A stretch of DNA of 49,925 nucleotides from CAZJYI01 sp964550025. Lineage in GTDB: Bacteria > Verrucomicrobiota > Kiritimatiellia > UBA8416 > CAYOBW01. Both the position numbers and the translations under genes were made by a program. The stretch covers positions 1 through 49,925 of the forward strand of contig CAZJYI010000079.1 of NCBI GenBank assembly GCA_964550025.1, written 5' to 3'. The notes beneath the pieces were generated by a model, which worked only from the letters and a program-made list of their open reading frames with translations, was not told the DNA's origin and did not search any database. Below are positions 9,793-18,362 of this stretch, piece by piece. How positions within the stretch are numbered: position 1 is the first letter of the stretch; each line of letters opens with the position of its first letter.

Positions 9793-10187
9793 ACGAACGT
9801 CTCCTTCCGCTCTTCTGTCATGGCAAGGCAACTGGCGAATCCAACAGGTCAACAGCGCCCGGTACTGTTGCCTTGGAGGCTAGCAAGCCCCGCACATCGC
9901 GGCAAGCGCCGACAGACAGTCGCTTCGCTGGGGGGGACGTGTCCGCGAGCTCGCGCAATCCGCCAACGACAGGGTCTGTTCCCATCTCTCCCCGCCAGCA
10001 ATCCTCATCATGGCCTGCCGTTGGCCGAAGAGACGATCTCACGGGCGCGCTACGAACGAATCTCAACACCGGTCTGGAGGCGGCTGTGCCGGCGTTTGGG
10101 GATGTGAATGGCGATGAATGGACGGACCACGATCTTCCCGTAGGGAAGTACCGCCCCGCGTCCAGGGCATGTCCCCGCCTGTTGCGA
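9793..10187. other. Intergenic stretch with a possible FG-GAP repeat remnant
   Basis: These 395 bases separate the serpin and binding-protein genes. On the plus strand around 10084-10160 one frame reads FGDVNGDEWTDHDL. This resembles a calcium-binding FG-GAP/VCBS repeat (DVNGDGWTD), but there is no start, no second repeat and no continuing frame. I see no promoter, RNA gene or hairpin that I can defend. The remnant call is weak. Confidence 0.2.
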
Positions 10188-11180
10188 TTACCACTGCTCC
10201 GCGACTCGACTCTCATCCTTGACCGACGTCTCGTGGTAGTAGTGGCTGCAGGGGATGAAGATCTTCTTTTCGATCGTTTCGCCCTCGAGGTGCTTTACGA
10301 ACGCCTCCACCGTGCCCTTCGCCATCTTGCGGGGGAACTGCTGTGGCGAGTCGTAGAGCTTCTTCTCGAAGACGGCCTGCTTGCCCGCCGGTGACGCGTC
10401 GAAGGCCACGATGGTGATCTGGTCGGTCTTGTCGGCCTTCTGAACCGCGGCGTAAGCGCCAAGCCCCGAAGGGTCGTTGATGGCGAAGATCCCGACGATG
10501 TCCGGGTGCGCCTGTAGAATGTCCGTGGCGACGGTGTAACCATCGTTGCGGTTTCCCTTGCCCGACAACTCCGTCACGATTTCCAGCTTGCTGTCGTTCT
10601 TCTCCAGGTACGACTTGAAGCCGTCCACGCGCAGAATGCAGGATGTGACCTCGGGGTAGGATATGATGGCGATCTTGCCCTGGTTCCCCGTTGCCTTGAC
10701 CATGCTCTCCCCGGCCAGCTCGCCGCCCTGGAAGTTGTCGCTGCCGATGTGCGAGACGACCATGTCTTTGGCCTCCGCGTCGGTGACCTGGACGTCATAC
10801 GTGAACACCGGAATCCCGGCCGCGTGCGCCGCTTTCACGCCTTCCCCCGCCGCCTTGGAGTCGACCGGGTTCAGGAAGATTGCGTCAAACCGCTGGGCCG
10901 CGAAGTCGGCAAGCTGGCTGTTCTGCTTGGCCGGGTCGTTGTTCCCGTCAAGGCTCACGATCTCGTAACCGACCTTCACGGCCTCTTCCGCCATGACGTT
11001 CGAGATCAGCTTGAAGAACGGATTGGTCAGGTCCATGCAGGTGACCCCGATCTTGCCCTTTGTCTTCACCGGTTCTGCCGTGGGTTCCCCGCCGCGCTTG
11101 GGTTTGTCCGAACAGGACACCGCGAGGATCAACACCGCCGTCACGCCTGCCAACCACGAAAGCCGCCGTACCTTCTTCAT
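10188..11180 (-). CDS. Sugar ABC transporter substrate-binding lipoprotein (RbsB-like)
   Basis: This 330-aa periplasmic-binding protein of the ribose/galactose type (Peripla_BP_4) captures a sugar outside the inner membrane and delivers it to the adjacent permease. It has a leader with lipobox-like VLILAVSC followed by SDKPKRG. It then has a two-lobe fold with typical blocks: KIGVTCMDLTNPFFKLIS, AAQRFDAIFLNPVDS, SHIGSDNFQGGELAGESM, and GIFAINDPSGLGAYAA. The start is the ATG at 11180. Its A shares an ATGA overlap with the stop of the permease gene, so translation is probably coupled. Transcription runs ATPase, permease, binding protein. The ligand cannot be read from sequence; the downstream GH106 gene suggests rhamnose or an oligosaccharide, but that is inference. 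Confidence 0.93.
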   Translation of the reverse strand: MKKVRRLSWLAGVTAVLILAVSCSDKPKRGGEPTAEPVKTKGKIGVTCMDLTNPFFKLISNVMAEEAVKVGYEIVSLDGNNDPAKQNSQLADFAAQRFDAIFLNPVDSKAAGEGVKAAHAAGIPVFTYDVQVTDAEAKDMVVSHIGSDNFQGGELAGESMVKATGNQGKIAIISYPEVTSCILRVDGFKSYLEKNDSKLEIVTELSGKGNRNDGYTVATDILQAHPDIVGIFAINDPSGLGAYAAVQKADKTDQITIVAFDASPAGKQAVFEKKLYDSPQQFPRKMAKGTVEAFVKHLEGETIEKKIFIPCSHYYHETSVKDESRVAEQW

Positions 11181-12559
11181 TTCTTCTTCCTCTCCTTGTG
11201 CCACAGTTGCCGCTGTACGATGAAACCGCCAAAGCGCGCCGTCAAGAGTTCTCCCAGGTTGCCGCCGCGGAGTCTATCCAGCAGGACAGCGCACAGGATG
11301 ACGGCGCCCAGCACGACCTGTTGCGTGTAGCTTTCCATACCAAGCAGGTTCATGCCATTCTGAATTACCGATATGATGAAGGCCCCGATCAGAGTGCCGA
11401 GGATGCGGCCGGACCCGCCTGCCAGGCTTGTCCCGCCAACCACGACGGCCGCAATGACGTAGAGCTCGAACATCATCCCCATGTTGGGAGTTCCCGTGTT
11501 GAGCTGCGACGCCTGGATGCATCCCCCGAGTCCCGCGGCCAGGCCGCTGATGGCGTAGACGAAGACGATGACGGACTTCACCGGCACGCCCGACAGCCGC
11601 GCGGCCTGTTCGTTGCCTCCCACGGCGTAGATGTAGCGCCCCAGCCGGGTGTGGGCCATGAATACGTGGGCCGCCGCATACAGTACGACGAGGAGCAGCA
11701 CTGTGTTCGGGAAGATGAGCGTTCGTCCCCTTCCGAGCCAGGTCAGGGCGGCGGGTACCTGGTAGATCGAGAAGCCGCCCGTGATCAGGAACGCCGCCCC
11801 GCGCGCCATCAGCATGATCCCAAGCGACGTGATGAAAGCGGGCACCTTGAACCGGGCCACCAGGAGCCCTCCCAGGCCGCCGACAAAACCGCAGGCCGCC
11901 GTTCCCGCGAGGAACCCTGCCAGCACCACCCATGGCGGTGCTGCCGTTCCCCCGAGCCGCTTCATCACAACCGTGCCGATCACCGCCGAGAGCGCGATCA
12001 GGCTGCCGACCGAAAGGTCAATGCCCGCCGTGATAATCACCATCGTCATCCCAATGGCGATCACGGCAATCACGACGATCCGATCGACGATGGCCAGCAG
12101 ATTGTTCCACGTGAGGAAACGGGGCCAGCGACGCGTTTCCGGAACAATCAACCGGTGTCCGGCCAGCGACGGATGGGTTTCCGGTATCCGTTCGAGAACG
12201 CGCCATTTGACAACGTCGCCCGCCGTGACGATCGCGGCGAGGCCTTGTTCCCTGCTTTGGAACTCATCCAGCGCGATGCGCAGGTCCCGCGGTTCCCCCA
12301 CGACGATGAGTGCGTTGAGGAAACCCGCCATCAATGCCCTCTCGCCCACGGACTCCGCCAGGGCGCCCGACTCCTTCCTCTCCGCCCCCACAATCAGGAT
12401 CGCATCCGATTTGTCGCATTGCTTTGCGACCTTCTGCAGTAGCTGTCTGGCCGCTGCCACACCGGTCGGCGTCTGTTCCTCGACGGTCAGCGCGCTGAAA
12501 AGCACGCACAGGGCGAGGAGAGCAAACAGCATGCCGTAGTTGCTCAGAATCTGCTTCAT
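11177..12559 (-). CDS. Sugar ABC transporter permease (RbsC-like) with an extra periplasmic domain
   Basis: This 460-aa inner-membrane protein belongs to the BPD_transp_2 family. The C-terminal 310 residues are a standard ribose-type permease: GMTMVIITAGIDLSVGS, TSLGIMLMARGAAFLITGG, YAVGGNEQAARLSGV, and VVVGGTSLAGGSGRI. Between the first membrane helix (MLFALLALCVLFSALTV) and the second (IVVIAVIAIGMTMVIITAG) lies a hydrophilic segment of roughly 120 residues (about 25-145). It includes DKSDAILIVGAERKESGALA and appears Rossmann-like. Ordinary RbsC proteins of about 320 residues lack it. The start at 12559 is inferred from the first helix. There is no clear Shine-Dalgarno, and the upstream spacer is a direct repeat. 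The 3' end overlaps the binding-protein start by ATGA. Confidence 0.92.
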   Translation of the reverse strand: MKQILSNYGMLFALLALCVLFSALTVEEQTPTGVAAARQLLQKVAKQCDKSDAILIVGAERKESGALAESVGERALMAGFLNALIVVGEPRDLRIALDEFQSREQGLAAIVTAGDVVKWRVLERIPETHPSLAGHRLIVPETRRWPRFLTWNNLLAIVDRIVVIAVIAIGMTMVIITAGIDLSVGSLIALSAVIGTVVMKRLGGTAAPPWVVLAGFLAGTAACGFVGGLGGLLVARFKVPAFITSLGIMLMARGAAFLITGGFSIYQVPAALTWLGRGRTLIFPNTVLLLVVLYAAAHVFMAHTRLGRYIYAVGGNEQAARLSGVPVKSVIVFVYAISGLAAGLGGCIQASQLNTGTPNMGMMFELYVIAAVVVGGTSLAGGSGRILGTLIGAFIISVIQNGMNLLGMESYTQQVVLGAVILCAVLLDRLRGGNLGELLTARFGGFIVQRQLWHKERKKK

Positions 12560-12563
12560 CGTT

Positions 12564-12595
12564 ACTGCCAACTGCCCCCTGCTCACTGCCAACTG
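12564..12595. repeat. 11-bp direct repeat in the ATPase-permease spacer
   Basis: ACTGCCAACTG occurs at 12564-12574 and again at 12585-12595, a 21-bp period (two helical turns). It fills most of the 43-nt gap between the ATPase stop and the permease start and leaves no room for a good ribosome-binding site. It belongs to a class of short degenerate repeats seen repeatedly in this window. Confidence 0.75.
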
Positions 12596-12602
12596 GTTCC
12601 TC

Positions 12603-14108
12603 CTACCCCACCGCCATGGCGAGCACGTCCTCCTGCGTCGCATGGGGAACATCCACAATCTCGCCTTTCACCCGTCCTTCATGCATCACGATGACCCGGT
12701 CGCTCATGCCCAGGATCTCCGGCAGTTCGCTGCTGATCATGACAATGGCCTTGCCTTCGGCCGCCAACCGGTTCATGAGCTGGTAGATCTCGTACTTGGC
12801 GCCCACGTCGATCCCCCGCGTGGGTTCGTCGATGATGACAATATCGGCGTTGCGCGCAAGCCATTTCGCCATGACCACTTTCTGCTGGTTCCCTCCCGAC
12901 AGGTTCTCGGCAAGCTGCTCCTGGCTCGAGACCTTGATCCTGAGCTTGTCGATGTACTCCGCGAATTCCCGGCGTTCCTGCATGTGATCGACAAACGGCC
13001 CGATGGCAAACTGCTTCAGGTTTGGGAGTCCGAAATTCTCGCGAACCGTGTGGTTCAGTACCAGCCCCTGGCCTTTGCGGTCCTCGGTCAGCAGGCAGAT
13101 CCGGCGGCGCATCGCGTCGCGAGGACTGCGTATCGTTGCCTCCTTGCCGTCAATGAAGACGCGTCCCTTCTCTGCCCGGTCGGCCCCAAAGACAATCCGC
13201 ATGGTTTCCGTTCGGCCCGCCCCAACGAGCCCGGCAAACCCCAGGACTTCCCCGGCGCGAACACTGAAGCTGACATCGCGGACGGTGTTGCCGCGCGTGA
13301 GCCCCTCCACACGCAGGCGTTCAGCCCCGAGTGTTGCCGTGCGTTTTGGGAACTCGGCCTCCAGCGGCCGTCCTACCATCATTTCGATCAGGGCGTCTCG
13401 CGAGACGTCACCGATTGCGCGAGTGCCGACCGTTTCCCCGTCACGCAAGACCATGACGCGGTTCGCGACTTCAAAGATCTCGTCGAGGCGGTGGCTGATG
13501 TAGATCACACCGATTTCGTGCGCCTTGAGGTCCCGGATGATCGCAAACAACTGTTCTGTCTCGCGAGACGTCAGCGCGGCCGTTGGCTCGTCCATGACGA
13601 TGATGCGGGCGTTGACCGACAGGGCCTTGGCAATCTCGACCATTTGCTGCTGCGCCACGGTCAATTCCCCGCAGCGGGCGTTCGGGTCTATGCGGATCCG
13701 GAGCTTCGCGAACAGGCGATCGGCTTCGCGTTCTTCCGCCGAGGCGTCAATCAAACCGCCCCGCACGATTTCCCGCCCCAGGAAAATGTTCTCGCGCACG
13801 GTCAGGTCGGGCACCAGGTTGAACTCCTGGTAGATGATCGAGATCCCGGCCGCCTGTGCGGCAGCGGGCGAGACCATGTCGTGGCGTTTGCCGTCGAGGA
13901 AGATCGCCCCGCTGTTCGGTTGGTACGCCCCGCCAAGGACCTTGATGAGTGTGCTCTTACCGGCGCCGTTTTCCCCCACGAGTGCCAGTACCTCGCCCGC
14001 GTCCAGCTCGAGCGATACGTCCTGCAGGGCATGCACGCCTGGAAACGACTTGTCGATCCCGCACATGCGCAAGACGGGCGAACCGCTCTCGAAACTACAA
14101 CCGGACAT
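12603..14108 (-). CDS. Sugar ABC transporter ATP-binding protein (RbsA-like, two ABC domains)
   Basis: This 501-aa protein has the same length as E. coli RbsA. It supplies ATP hydrolysis for the permease next to it. Domain 1 has Walker A GENGAGKST (residues 45-53), signature LTVAQQQM and Walker B IIVMDEPTAAL. Domain 2 has the degenerate Walker A typical of the family (GLVGAGRTE), signature LSGGNQQK and Walker B IVIIDEPTRGID. The open frame continues to 14810, but that extension is antisense to the histidine kinase and has no ABC similarity, so I start at the ATG at 14108 (MSGCSF). No close Shine-Dalgarno precedes it; an alternative start is MCGIDK a little downstream. It is the first gene of the importer operon, divergent from the kinase across a 174-nt gap. 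Confidence 0.93.
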   Translation of the reverse strand: MSGCSFESGSPVLRMCGIDKSFPGVHALQDVSLELDAGEVLALVGENGAGKSTLIKVLGGAYQPNSGAIFLDGKRHDMVSPAAAQAAGISIIYQEFNLVPDLTVRENIFLGREIVRGGLIDASAEEREADRLFAKLRIRIDPNARCGELTVAQQQMVEIAKALSVNARIIVMDEPTAALTSRETEQLFAIIRDLKAHEIGVIYISHRLDEIFEVANRVMVLRDGETVGTRAIGDVSRDALIEMMVGRPLEAEFPKRTATLGAERLRVEGLTRGNTVRDVSFSVRAGEVLGFAGLVGAGRTETMRIVFGADRAEKGRVFIDGKEATIRSPRDAMRRRICLLTEDRKGQGLVLNHTVRENFGLPNLKQFAIGPFVDHMQERREFAEYIDKLRIKVSSQEQLAENLSGGNQQKVVMAKWLARNADIVIIDEPTRGIDVGAKYEIYQLMNRLAAEGKAIVMISSELPEILGMSDRVIVMHEGRVKGEIVDVPHATQEDVLAMAVG

Positions 14109-14282
14109 TTTCACAATACGCTGTCGCCGACCCTCCGATTCCCGCAACAATAGCGCGATCCGCCGCTGCCGACAAGCCGTCCGTCCGCATGGCGATGCCA
14201 TAAGATCAGGCTTGATCGGCACCGCACTGTTCTGATAGACACCCCCCTTTCCGAGGGGCATCACGCGGGAGTGAAGGCGCGA

Positions 14283-15887
14283 ATGGACAGTACCAACAAG
14301 GCGGGTAGCAAGTCGGTTGATGCGGCAGTGTTGCGGGGCGACCAGGACGGCGACATTCTCCGGCACGTTCTGAACAACGTCCGTGACATGGCATATTCGT
14401 TGAATCTGCGGACCGGCACCTACGACTACCTCAGCCCGGCGCTGACGACGCTGACCGGGTTTGAGAGAAGCGAGTTCCTCGCGCTGGGGGCGGAGGGAAT
14501 CGCCCAGCGCTTTCATCCCGCCGACCGCGAGCAGTACGAGAACCACTTCAACGAGATTACCGTGCAGACGGGAGACCTCATTCCGGTTATCGAATACCGC
14601 TGGAAGAACAAGGACGGCCAGTATCGCTGGTACAGCGACAGCCGCACGCTGATCCGCGATGAGACCGGGAACCCCGTGGCAATCACGGGAAGCGTTCGCG
14701 ACATAACCGACCGGCGACGCGCGGAAGAGGAGAACCGGAGTCTCCAGGCACAGTTCCGGCATGCCCAGAAGATGGAAGCCATCGGGCGGCTTGCCGGCGG
14801 GGTCGCGCACGATTTCAACAACCTGCTGACGGGCATTACCGGGTATGCATCACTGCTGCAGATGGAGCTGGCGGACAGCGAGGAGCAAGGAGAGATCGTG
14901 GCGGGGATTCTGGCGGCTTGCGAGCGAGCGCGGAACCTGACGACGAACCTGCTCGGTTTCGCACGCAGAGGGACGTTCCACAGGCAGCCCATCGATGTGG
15001 CCGAGTCCTTCCGAAAGGTAACCGGCCTTCTCAGACAGACTGTTTCCAGGCTGATCACGCTTCAGACCCACGTTGAACCGGGATTGCCCCGGTTCGAGGG
15101 CGACGTGGGCCAGGTCGACCAGATTCTGATGAACCTCTGCATCAACGGGGTCGATGCCATGGGGGGAGAGGGCACGCTGGTGCTTTCCGCCCGGGCGGTA
15201 GACGCCGAGGCTTCAGACGAGAAGCCCGGGGTTGCGCCCGGCCGTTACATCGAGATTGCCGTTTCCGACACGGGTGCGGGAATGCGGCCGGAGGAAGCGG
15301 AGCAAGCTTTTGAGCCGTTCTTCACCACCAAGCCGCACGGCGAAGGAACCGGGCTTGGTTTGTCGATGGTATACGGAGCCGTTCGAAACCACGGCGGCAC
15401 GGTCTCCCTCACCAGCGAGTGCGCCAAAGGCACCACGGTGACGATGCTGTTCCCCGCATTGGATGCGGGGGGAGAGGAGACACCGCCGCCCGTCGATCAC
15501 GCTCCGGAGCTGGTCACCGGCCAGGGGACGATTCTGCTGGTGGATGATGAGCAGGCCGTTCGGGAATCGACCACAAAGCTGCTGAGCAAGCTCGGGTATG
15601 ACGTTGTCGAGGCCGTCAACGGTGAGGAGGCCGTGGCGATCTACAGCAAGAACCCGACTCGGTTTTCCCTCGTGCTCCTCGATATGGCGATGCCGGTGAT
15701 GGGTGGTGCGGAGGCATTCTCACGCCTGAAACAGATCGACCCCGAGGTGTGTGTACTGATCTTCTCCGGATTCAGCGCCGACGACAAGATAGACTGCCTC
15801 ATCAGCCAAGGCGCCACTGATTTCCTGCAAAAGCCGTTCCAGGCCCACGTGCTGGCGGAAACCGTTGCGAAGGCGCTCGCGGGATAG
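14283..15887 (+). CDS. Cytoplasmic PAS hybrid histidine kinase
   Basis: This 534-aa signalling protein has no membrane segments. The order is: PAS domain at about 20-145 (SPALTTLTGFERSEFL; the EYRWKNKDGQYRWY and PVAITGSVRDITDR PAC motifs), a dimerisation helix with phospho-acceptor His176 in GRLAGGVAHDFNNLLTGI, an HATPase domain (N box LMNLCINGVDAM, G1 SDTGAGM, G2 GEGTGLGLSM), then a receiver domain at about 415-534. The receiver has acidic DDE near its start, phospho-acceptor Asp467 in LVLLDMAMPVMGG, and Lys in DFLQKPF. It would sense a cytoplasmic cue and pass phosphate to its own receiver and on to an unseen partner. The ATG at 14283 follows GAAGG; a GTG at 14271 is in frame. It is divergent from the importer, so it may control it, but no DNA-binding output is present. 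Confidence 0.94.
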   Translation: MDSTNKAGSKSVDAAVLRGDQDGDILRHVLNNVRDMAYSLNLRTGTYDYLSPALTTLTGFERSEFLALGAEGIAQRFHPADREQYENHFNEITVQTGDLIPVIEYRWKNKDGQYRWYSDSRTLIRDETGNPVAITGSVRDITDRRRAEEENRSLQAQFRHAQKMEAIGRLAGGVAHDFNNLLTGITGYASLLQMELADSEEQGEIVAGILAACERARNLTTNLLGFARRGTFHRQPIDVAESFRKVTGLLRQTVSRLITLQTHVEPGLPRFEGDVGQVDQILMNLCINGVDAMGGEGTLVLSARAVDAEASDEKPGVAPGRYIEIAVSDTGAGMRPEEAEQAFEPFFTTKPHGEGTGLGLSMVYGAVRNHGGTVSLTSECAKGTTVTMLFPALDAGGEETPPPVDHAPELVTGQGTILLVDDEQAVRESTTKLLSKLGYDVVEAVNGEEAVAIYSKNPTRFSLVLLDMAMPVMGGAEAFSRLKQIDPEVCVLIFSGFSADDKIDCLISQGATDFLQKPFQAHVLAETVAKALAG

Positions 15888-15900
15888 CCGATCGGTCTGA

Positions 15901-17988
15901 CTAGCCTCCGTCGGCCTTGAACACCAGGTCCCCGGCATAGATGGTCTTCATCTTCCAGGAAGTGACGGCGTCGAGTTTCACCTCGCCGCCCTCGGCGAAG
16001 AACCGGGCGCGCGTGTTTTGAAGCGCGTGGCCTTTCAAGGCGTTCATAGCCGCCTGGCGGCCGTTGGCGAAGACCTCGACCAGGTTTTTGTCGACAAAGA
16101 CGCGCAAGGTCAGGTTCTCACCATCCTTCAGTTCAAAGGGTGCGTTGACGGAACCGACCCTGAGGGTCTTCTTCTCTGCAACAACCGCGACCCGCAGCCC
16201 TTTCTCCCCGTTCTCGTCGCACAGCACGTCGATTCCGAACTCCTTTGCCGACGGCGCCGCGAACTGCAGCTCAAGTTCGTAGGCGTCACCGTTGACGGTC
16301 TTGAGCTCGCGCGTGGTGCCGGCTCCGACCGTGATTGCCTTTTCCCGCTTCTTGTCATAACGGAGCGCTTCGAGCTCGCGCAGGGGGTTGATTCTCAGTA
16401 CGCCGTCCGCCGGCAGTTCAAGCTCGCGCGGCAGCGACTGGACACCGCTCGGGACGATCGGCGAACCGACGATCCAGGCCCACATGACGCGTCGCCCATC
16501 CGGGGTCAGGATGGACTCGGGGGCGAAGAAGTTGCGCCCGTTCCAGCTCATCAACGCGTGGAACTCCGGCAGGTACTTCTCGTCTCTGAAGTCGCCGAGG
16601 TAGTAGCGGCAGCCCAGGGAGTGGCTGATGCACAGAAGCATCCACTTGTTCCCGATCTTGAACATGTTGGCGCAGGAGATGTCTTCCATCTTCGGGACGC
16701 CGAGATCTTCCGGGTAGTCGTCGTGCAGCAGGTGGCCGAGGTGCTTCCAGTTCTTGAGGTCGGCTGACTTCATCAGGTGCGGGCCCTTGCCGCCGGAGAG
16801 CGCGTAGTACGTATCCCCGTTCAGCCAGCAATCCGGGTCCCAGTGCCGCATTTTGGGTTCGTTGCCCTGGTCGTCTTTGGGGTTGATCGCCTCGGGCTTT
16901 GTCCATTTCTCCATCTGATCGTCCAGCGCGTACGCCAGCCAGTTCCGGCCCGATCCCTGGCCGTGGTAGATCATCACCGGCTTGCCTTCCTTGGTGAAGA
17001 AGCCCGTGCCGCTGAACATCCCGTGTCCGGTCGTTGGCGGCGCGAGCACGGTCGGGTGCCACTTCCAGTGGAGCATGTCCTTGCTGGAGACGTGCGCGAA
17101 CACGAAGCCGGTGCGGTTCCTGTAGATGTAGTGCAGGTGGTATCGGCCCTTCCAGAAGAAGGCCGGGTTGGGATCTCCGGGCATGGCGTTGCCGGGGCCC
17201 GGGTGAACAAGATGGTATGTCAGCCAATTGGCCGGCGGTTCCTTTGGCCACGGTGGTGTCTCAGGGACGTACGGCCCGGTGAACTTCGGGGGAGCTCCTC
17301 GTCTACGCACTGCCGTTGCCTCCTTGGTTGCGGCACAGACTACGACGGCACCTTTGCCCAATACCAGCCTGCCGCCGGCCAGCTTCGCGCCGCCCTCCAT
17401 GTTGTTGTGGGGAAACCGGCCGGCCCGGTCCGTGACCTTCTCTCCCTCGAAATCCCACCAGGCATAGGGTTTGAGCGTTGACGGCTGATTCGGTTTCAGC
17501 GTCTTCAGGTCATCGGCGGACAGGGCTTTGCCGTATATGCGCGCGTCCTCGATCGAACTGGAGACGGAACCGTCTCCCGTGATGTGCCGCAGACCGAATA
17601 CGGCGATGCTCTTCTTCCCGCTCAGAAGATCGATGTTGTTCGCGGCGTAGGCGGTGTACAGTTCGCCGTTGCGGTAGATCCGGATCTCCTTGCCTTCATA
17701 CACGATGGCCATCTGCAATAATGTCTTCGCGTCCGCACTTTCCACCGCGGTCTTGCCGCGGTGCTTCTGCGTGCGCCTGAAGAAGTTGCTGCCGGCCATC
17801 CATTTGCCAGGGTCCTTTTCCGCAAACACGATTCCGTCAAACCGCGCGCCGTCCTGGATCGTGAGGACCGATCCGGCACGCACGTTCCTGTTGCTCAACG
17901 CAACCCAGGAAACCAGCGTCTTGTCCGTGTTCGCCGCCCGCCCGCTACTGATGACCAACAGTGACACTGCGATGAGTACCTGTCTCAT
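15901..17988 (-). CDS. Secreted GH32-like fructosidase with LamG-type N-terminal domain
   Basis: This 695-aa exported protein (signal MRQVLIAVSLLVISSGRAA) has a LamG-like sandwich at about 20-215 and a GH32 five-bladed catalytic domain from about 245. The GH32 landmarks are present but altered. The nucleophile block is GDPNPAFFWKGRYHLHY (Asp272) instead of WMNDPNG, the transition-state block is HWDPDCW (Asp384) instead of RDP, the acid/base block is KMEDIS (Glu435) instead of ECP, and MFSGTGF is retained. Spacing between the three acids (112 and 51 residues) is close to that of true invertases, so it is probably active, likely on fructans or another beta-fructoside. A C-terminal GH32 sandwich follows (LRVFVDKNLVEVFANGRQAAM). 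AAGGAG lies 10 nt before the start. The gene converges with the kinase, 13 nt apart. Confidence 0.87.
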   Translation of the reverse strand: MRQVLIAVSLLVISSGRAANTDKTLVSWVALSNRNVRAGSVLTIQDGARFDGIVFAEKDPGKWMAGSNFFRRTQKHRGKTAVESADAKTLLQMAIVYEGKEIRIYRNGELYTAYAANNIDLLSGKKSIAVFGLRHITGDGSVSSSIEDARIYGKALSADDLKTLKPNQPSTLKPYAWWDFEGEKVTDRAGRFPHNNMEGGAKLAGGRLVLGKGAVVVCAATKEATAVRRRGAPPKFTGPYVPETPPWPKEPPANWLTYHLVHPGPGNAMPGDPNPAFFWKGRYHLHYIYRNRTGFVFAHVSSKDMLHWKWHPTVLAPPTTGHGMFSGTGFFTKEGKPVMIYHGQGSGRNWLAYALDDQMEKWTKPEAINPKDDQGNEPKMRHWDPDCWLNGDTYYALSGGKGPHLMKSADLKNWKHLGHLLHDDYPEDLGVPKMEDISCANMFKIGNKWMLLCISHSLGCRYYLGDFRDEKYLPEFHALMSWNGRNFFAPESILTPDGRRVMWAWIVGSPIVPSGVQSLPRELELPADGVLRINPLRELEALRYDKKREKAITVGAGTTRELKTVNGDAYELELQFAAPSAKEFGIDVLCDENGEKGLRVAVVAEKKTLRVGSVNAPFELKDGENLTLRVFVDKNLVEVFANGRQAAMNALKGHALQNTRARFFAEGGEVKLDAVTSWKMKTIYAGDLVFKADGG

Positions 17989-18327
17989 TCTTCTTCCGCT
18001 CCTTCGTGCCGGACTCTGGGGCTTCCAACGTAGCCCGGCAGTTCAATGACCACAAGAGGCACAAAATGCACAAAATGGAAGATCTCGACGAACCGATACA
18101 CAGTACTAGCGGAGGCAACGGATTGGCAAGACAAGCCGGGGAACCGTGTTCTTGTGCGACATGGCTGTCTCCAGTATCTTCCGGGCGAGAGATCCTGAGT
18201 TGTACGGGAGACGTGAGGCGACACTTGTAGCGCGGAAATCGGTTCGGCGCTTGCGCATGGCAAGAGGAATATGTGCGAGAGACAGGCCTGTCGACCGGGA
18301 AGAAACGAATGGGCAATCGCTCTAGTG
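17989..18327. repeat. Intergenic region with 9-bp tandem repeat
   Basis: The gap before the nucleotidyltransferase gene contains GCACAAAAT twice in tandem (18059-18067 and 18068-18076), preceded by the degenerate copy CACAAGAG. No gene or strong hairpin was seen in the rest. This is another member of the short degenerate tandem repeats scattered through the window. Confidence 0.6.
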
Positions 18328-18356
18328 TTGCGACTTGTGATTAAGTCCGCTAGCAT
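18328..18356 (+). promoter_or_regulatory. Possible promoter of the MNT/HEPN pair
   Basis: TTGCGA (18328-18333) and TAGCAT (18351-18356) each match four of six consensus positions and are separated by exactly 17 bp. The start codon at 18363 follows almost at once, so the message would be nearly leaderless. Prediction by eye only. Confidence 0.35.
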
Positions 18357-18362
18357 ATTGGC

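Noticed and set aside
9818..10216. Minus-strand frame between serpin and binding-protein genes
   Set aside because: It has low-complexity Arg/Ser-rich sequence with no start signal, and it overlaps the end of the binding-protein gene.
12540..14153. A 537-codon plus-strand open frame opposite the ATPase gene
   Set aside because: It is antisense to an unmistakable RbsA-like gene and has no signal, domain or ribosome-binding site.
14109..14810. Longer N-terminus for the RbsA-like ATPase
   Set aside because: The extension is antisense to the histidine kinase and contributes nothing homologous; starting at 14108 gives the family's normal length.
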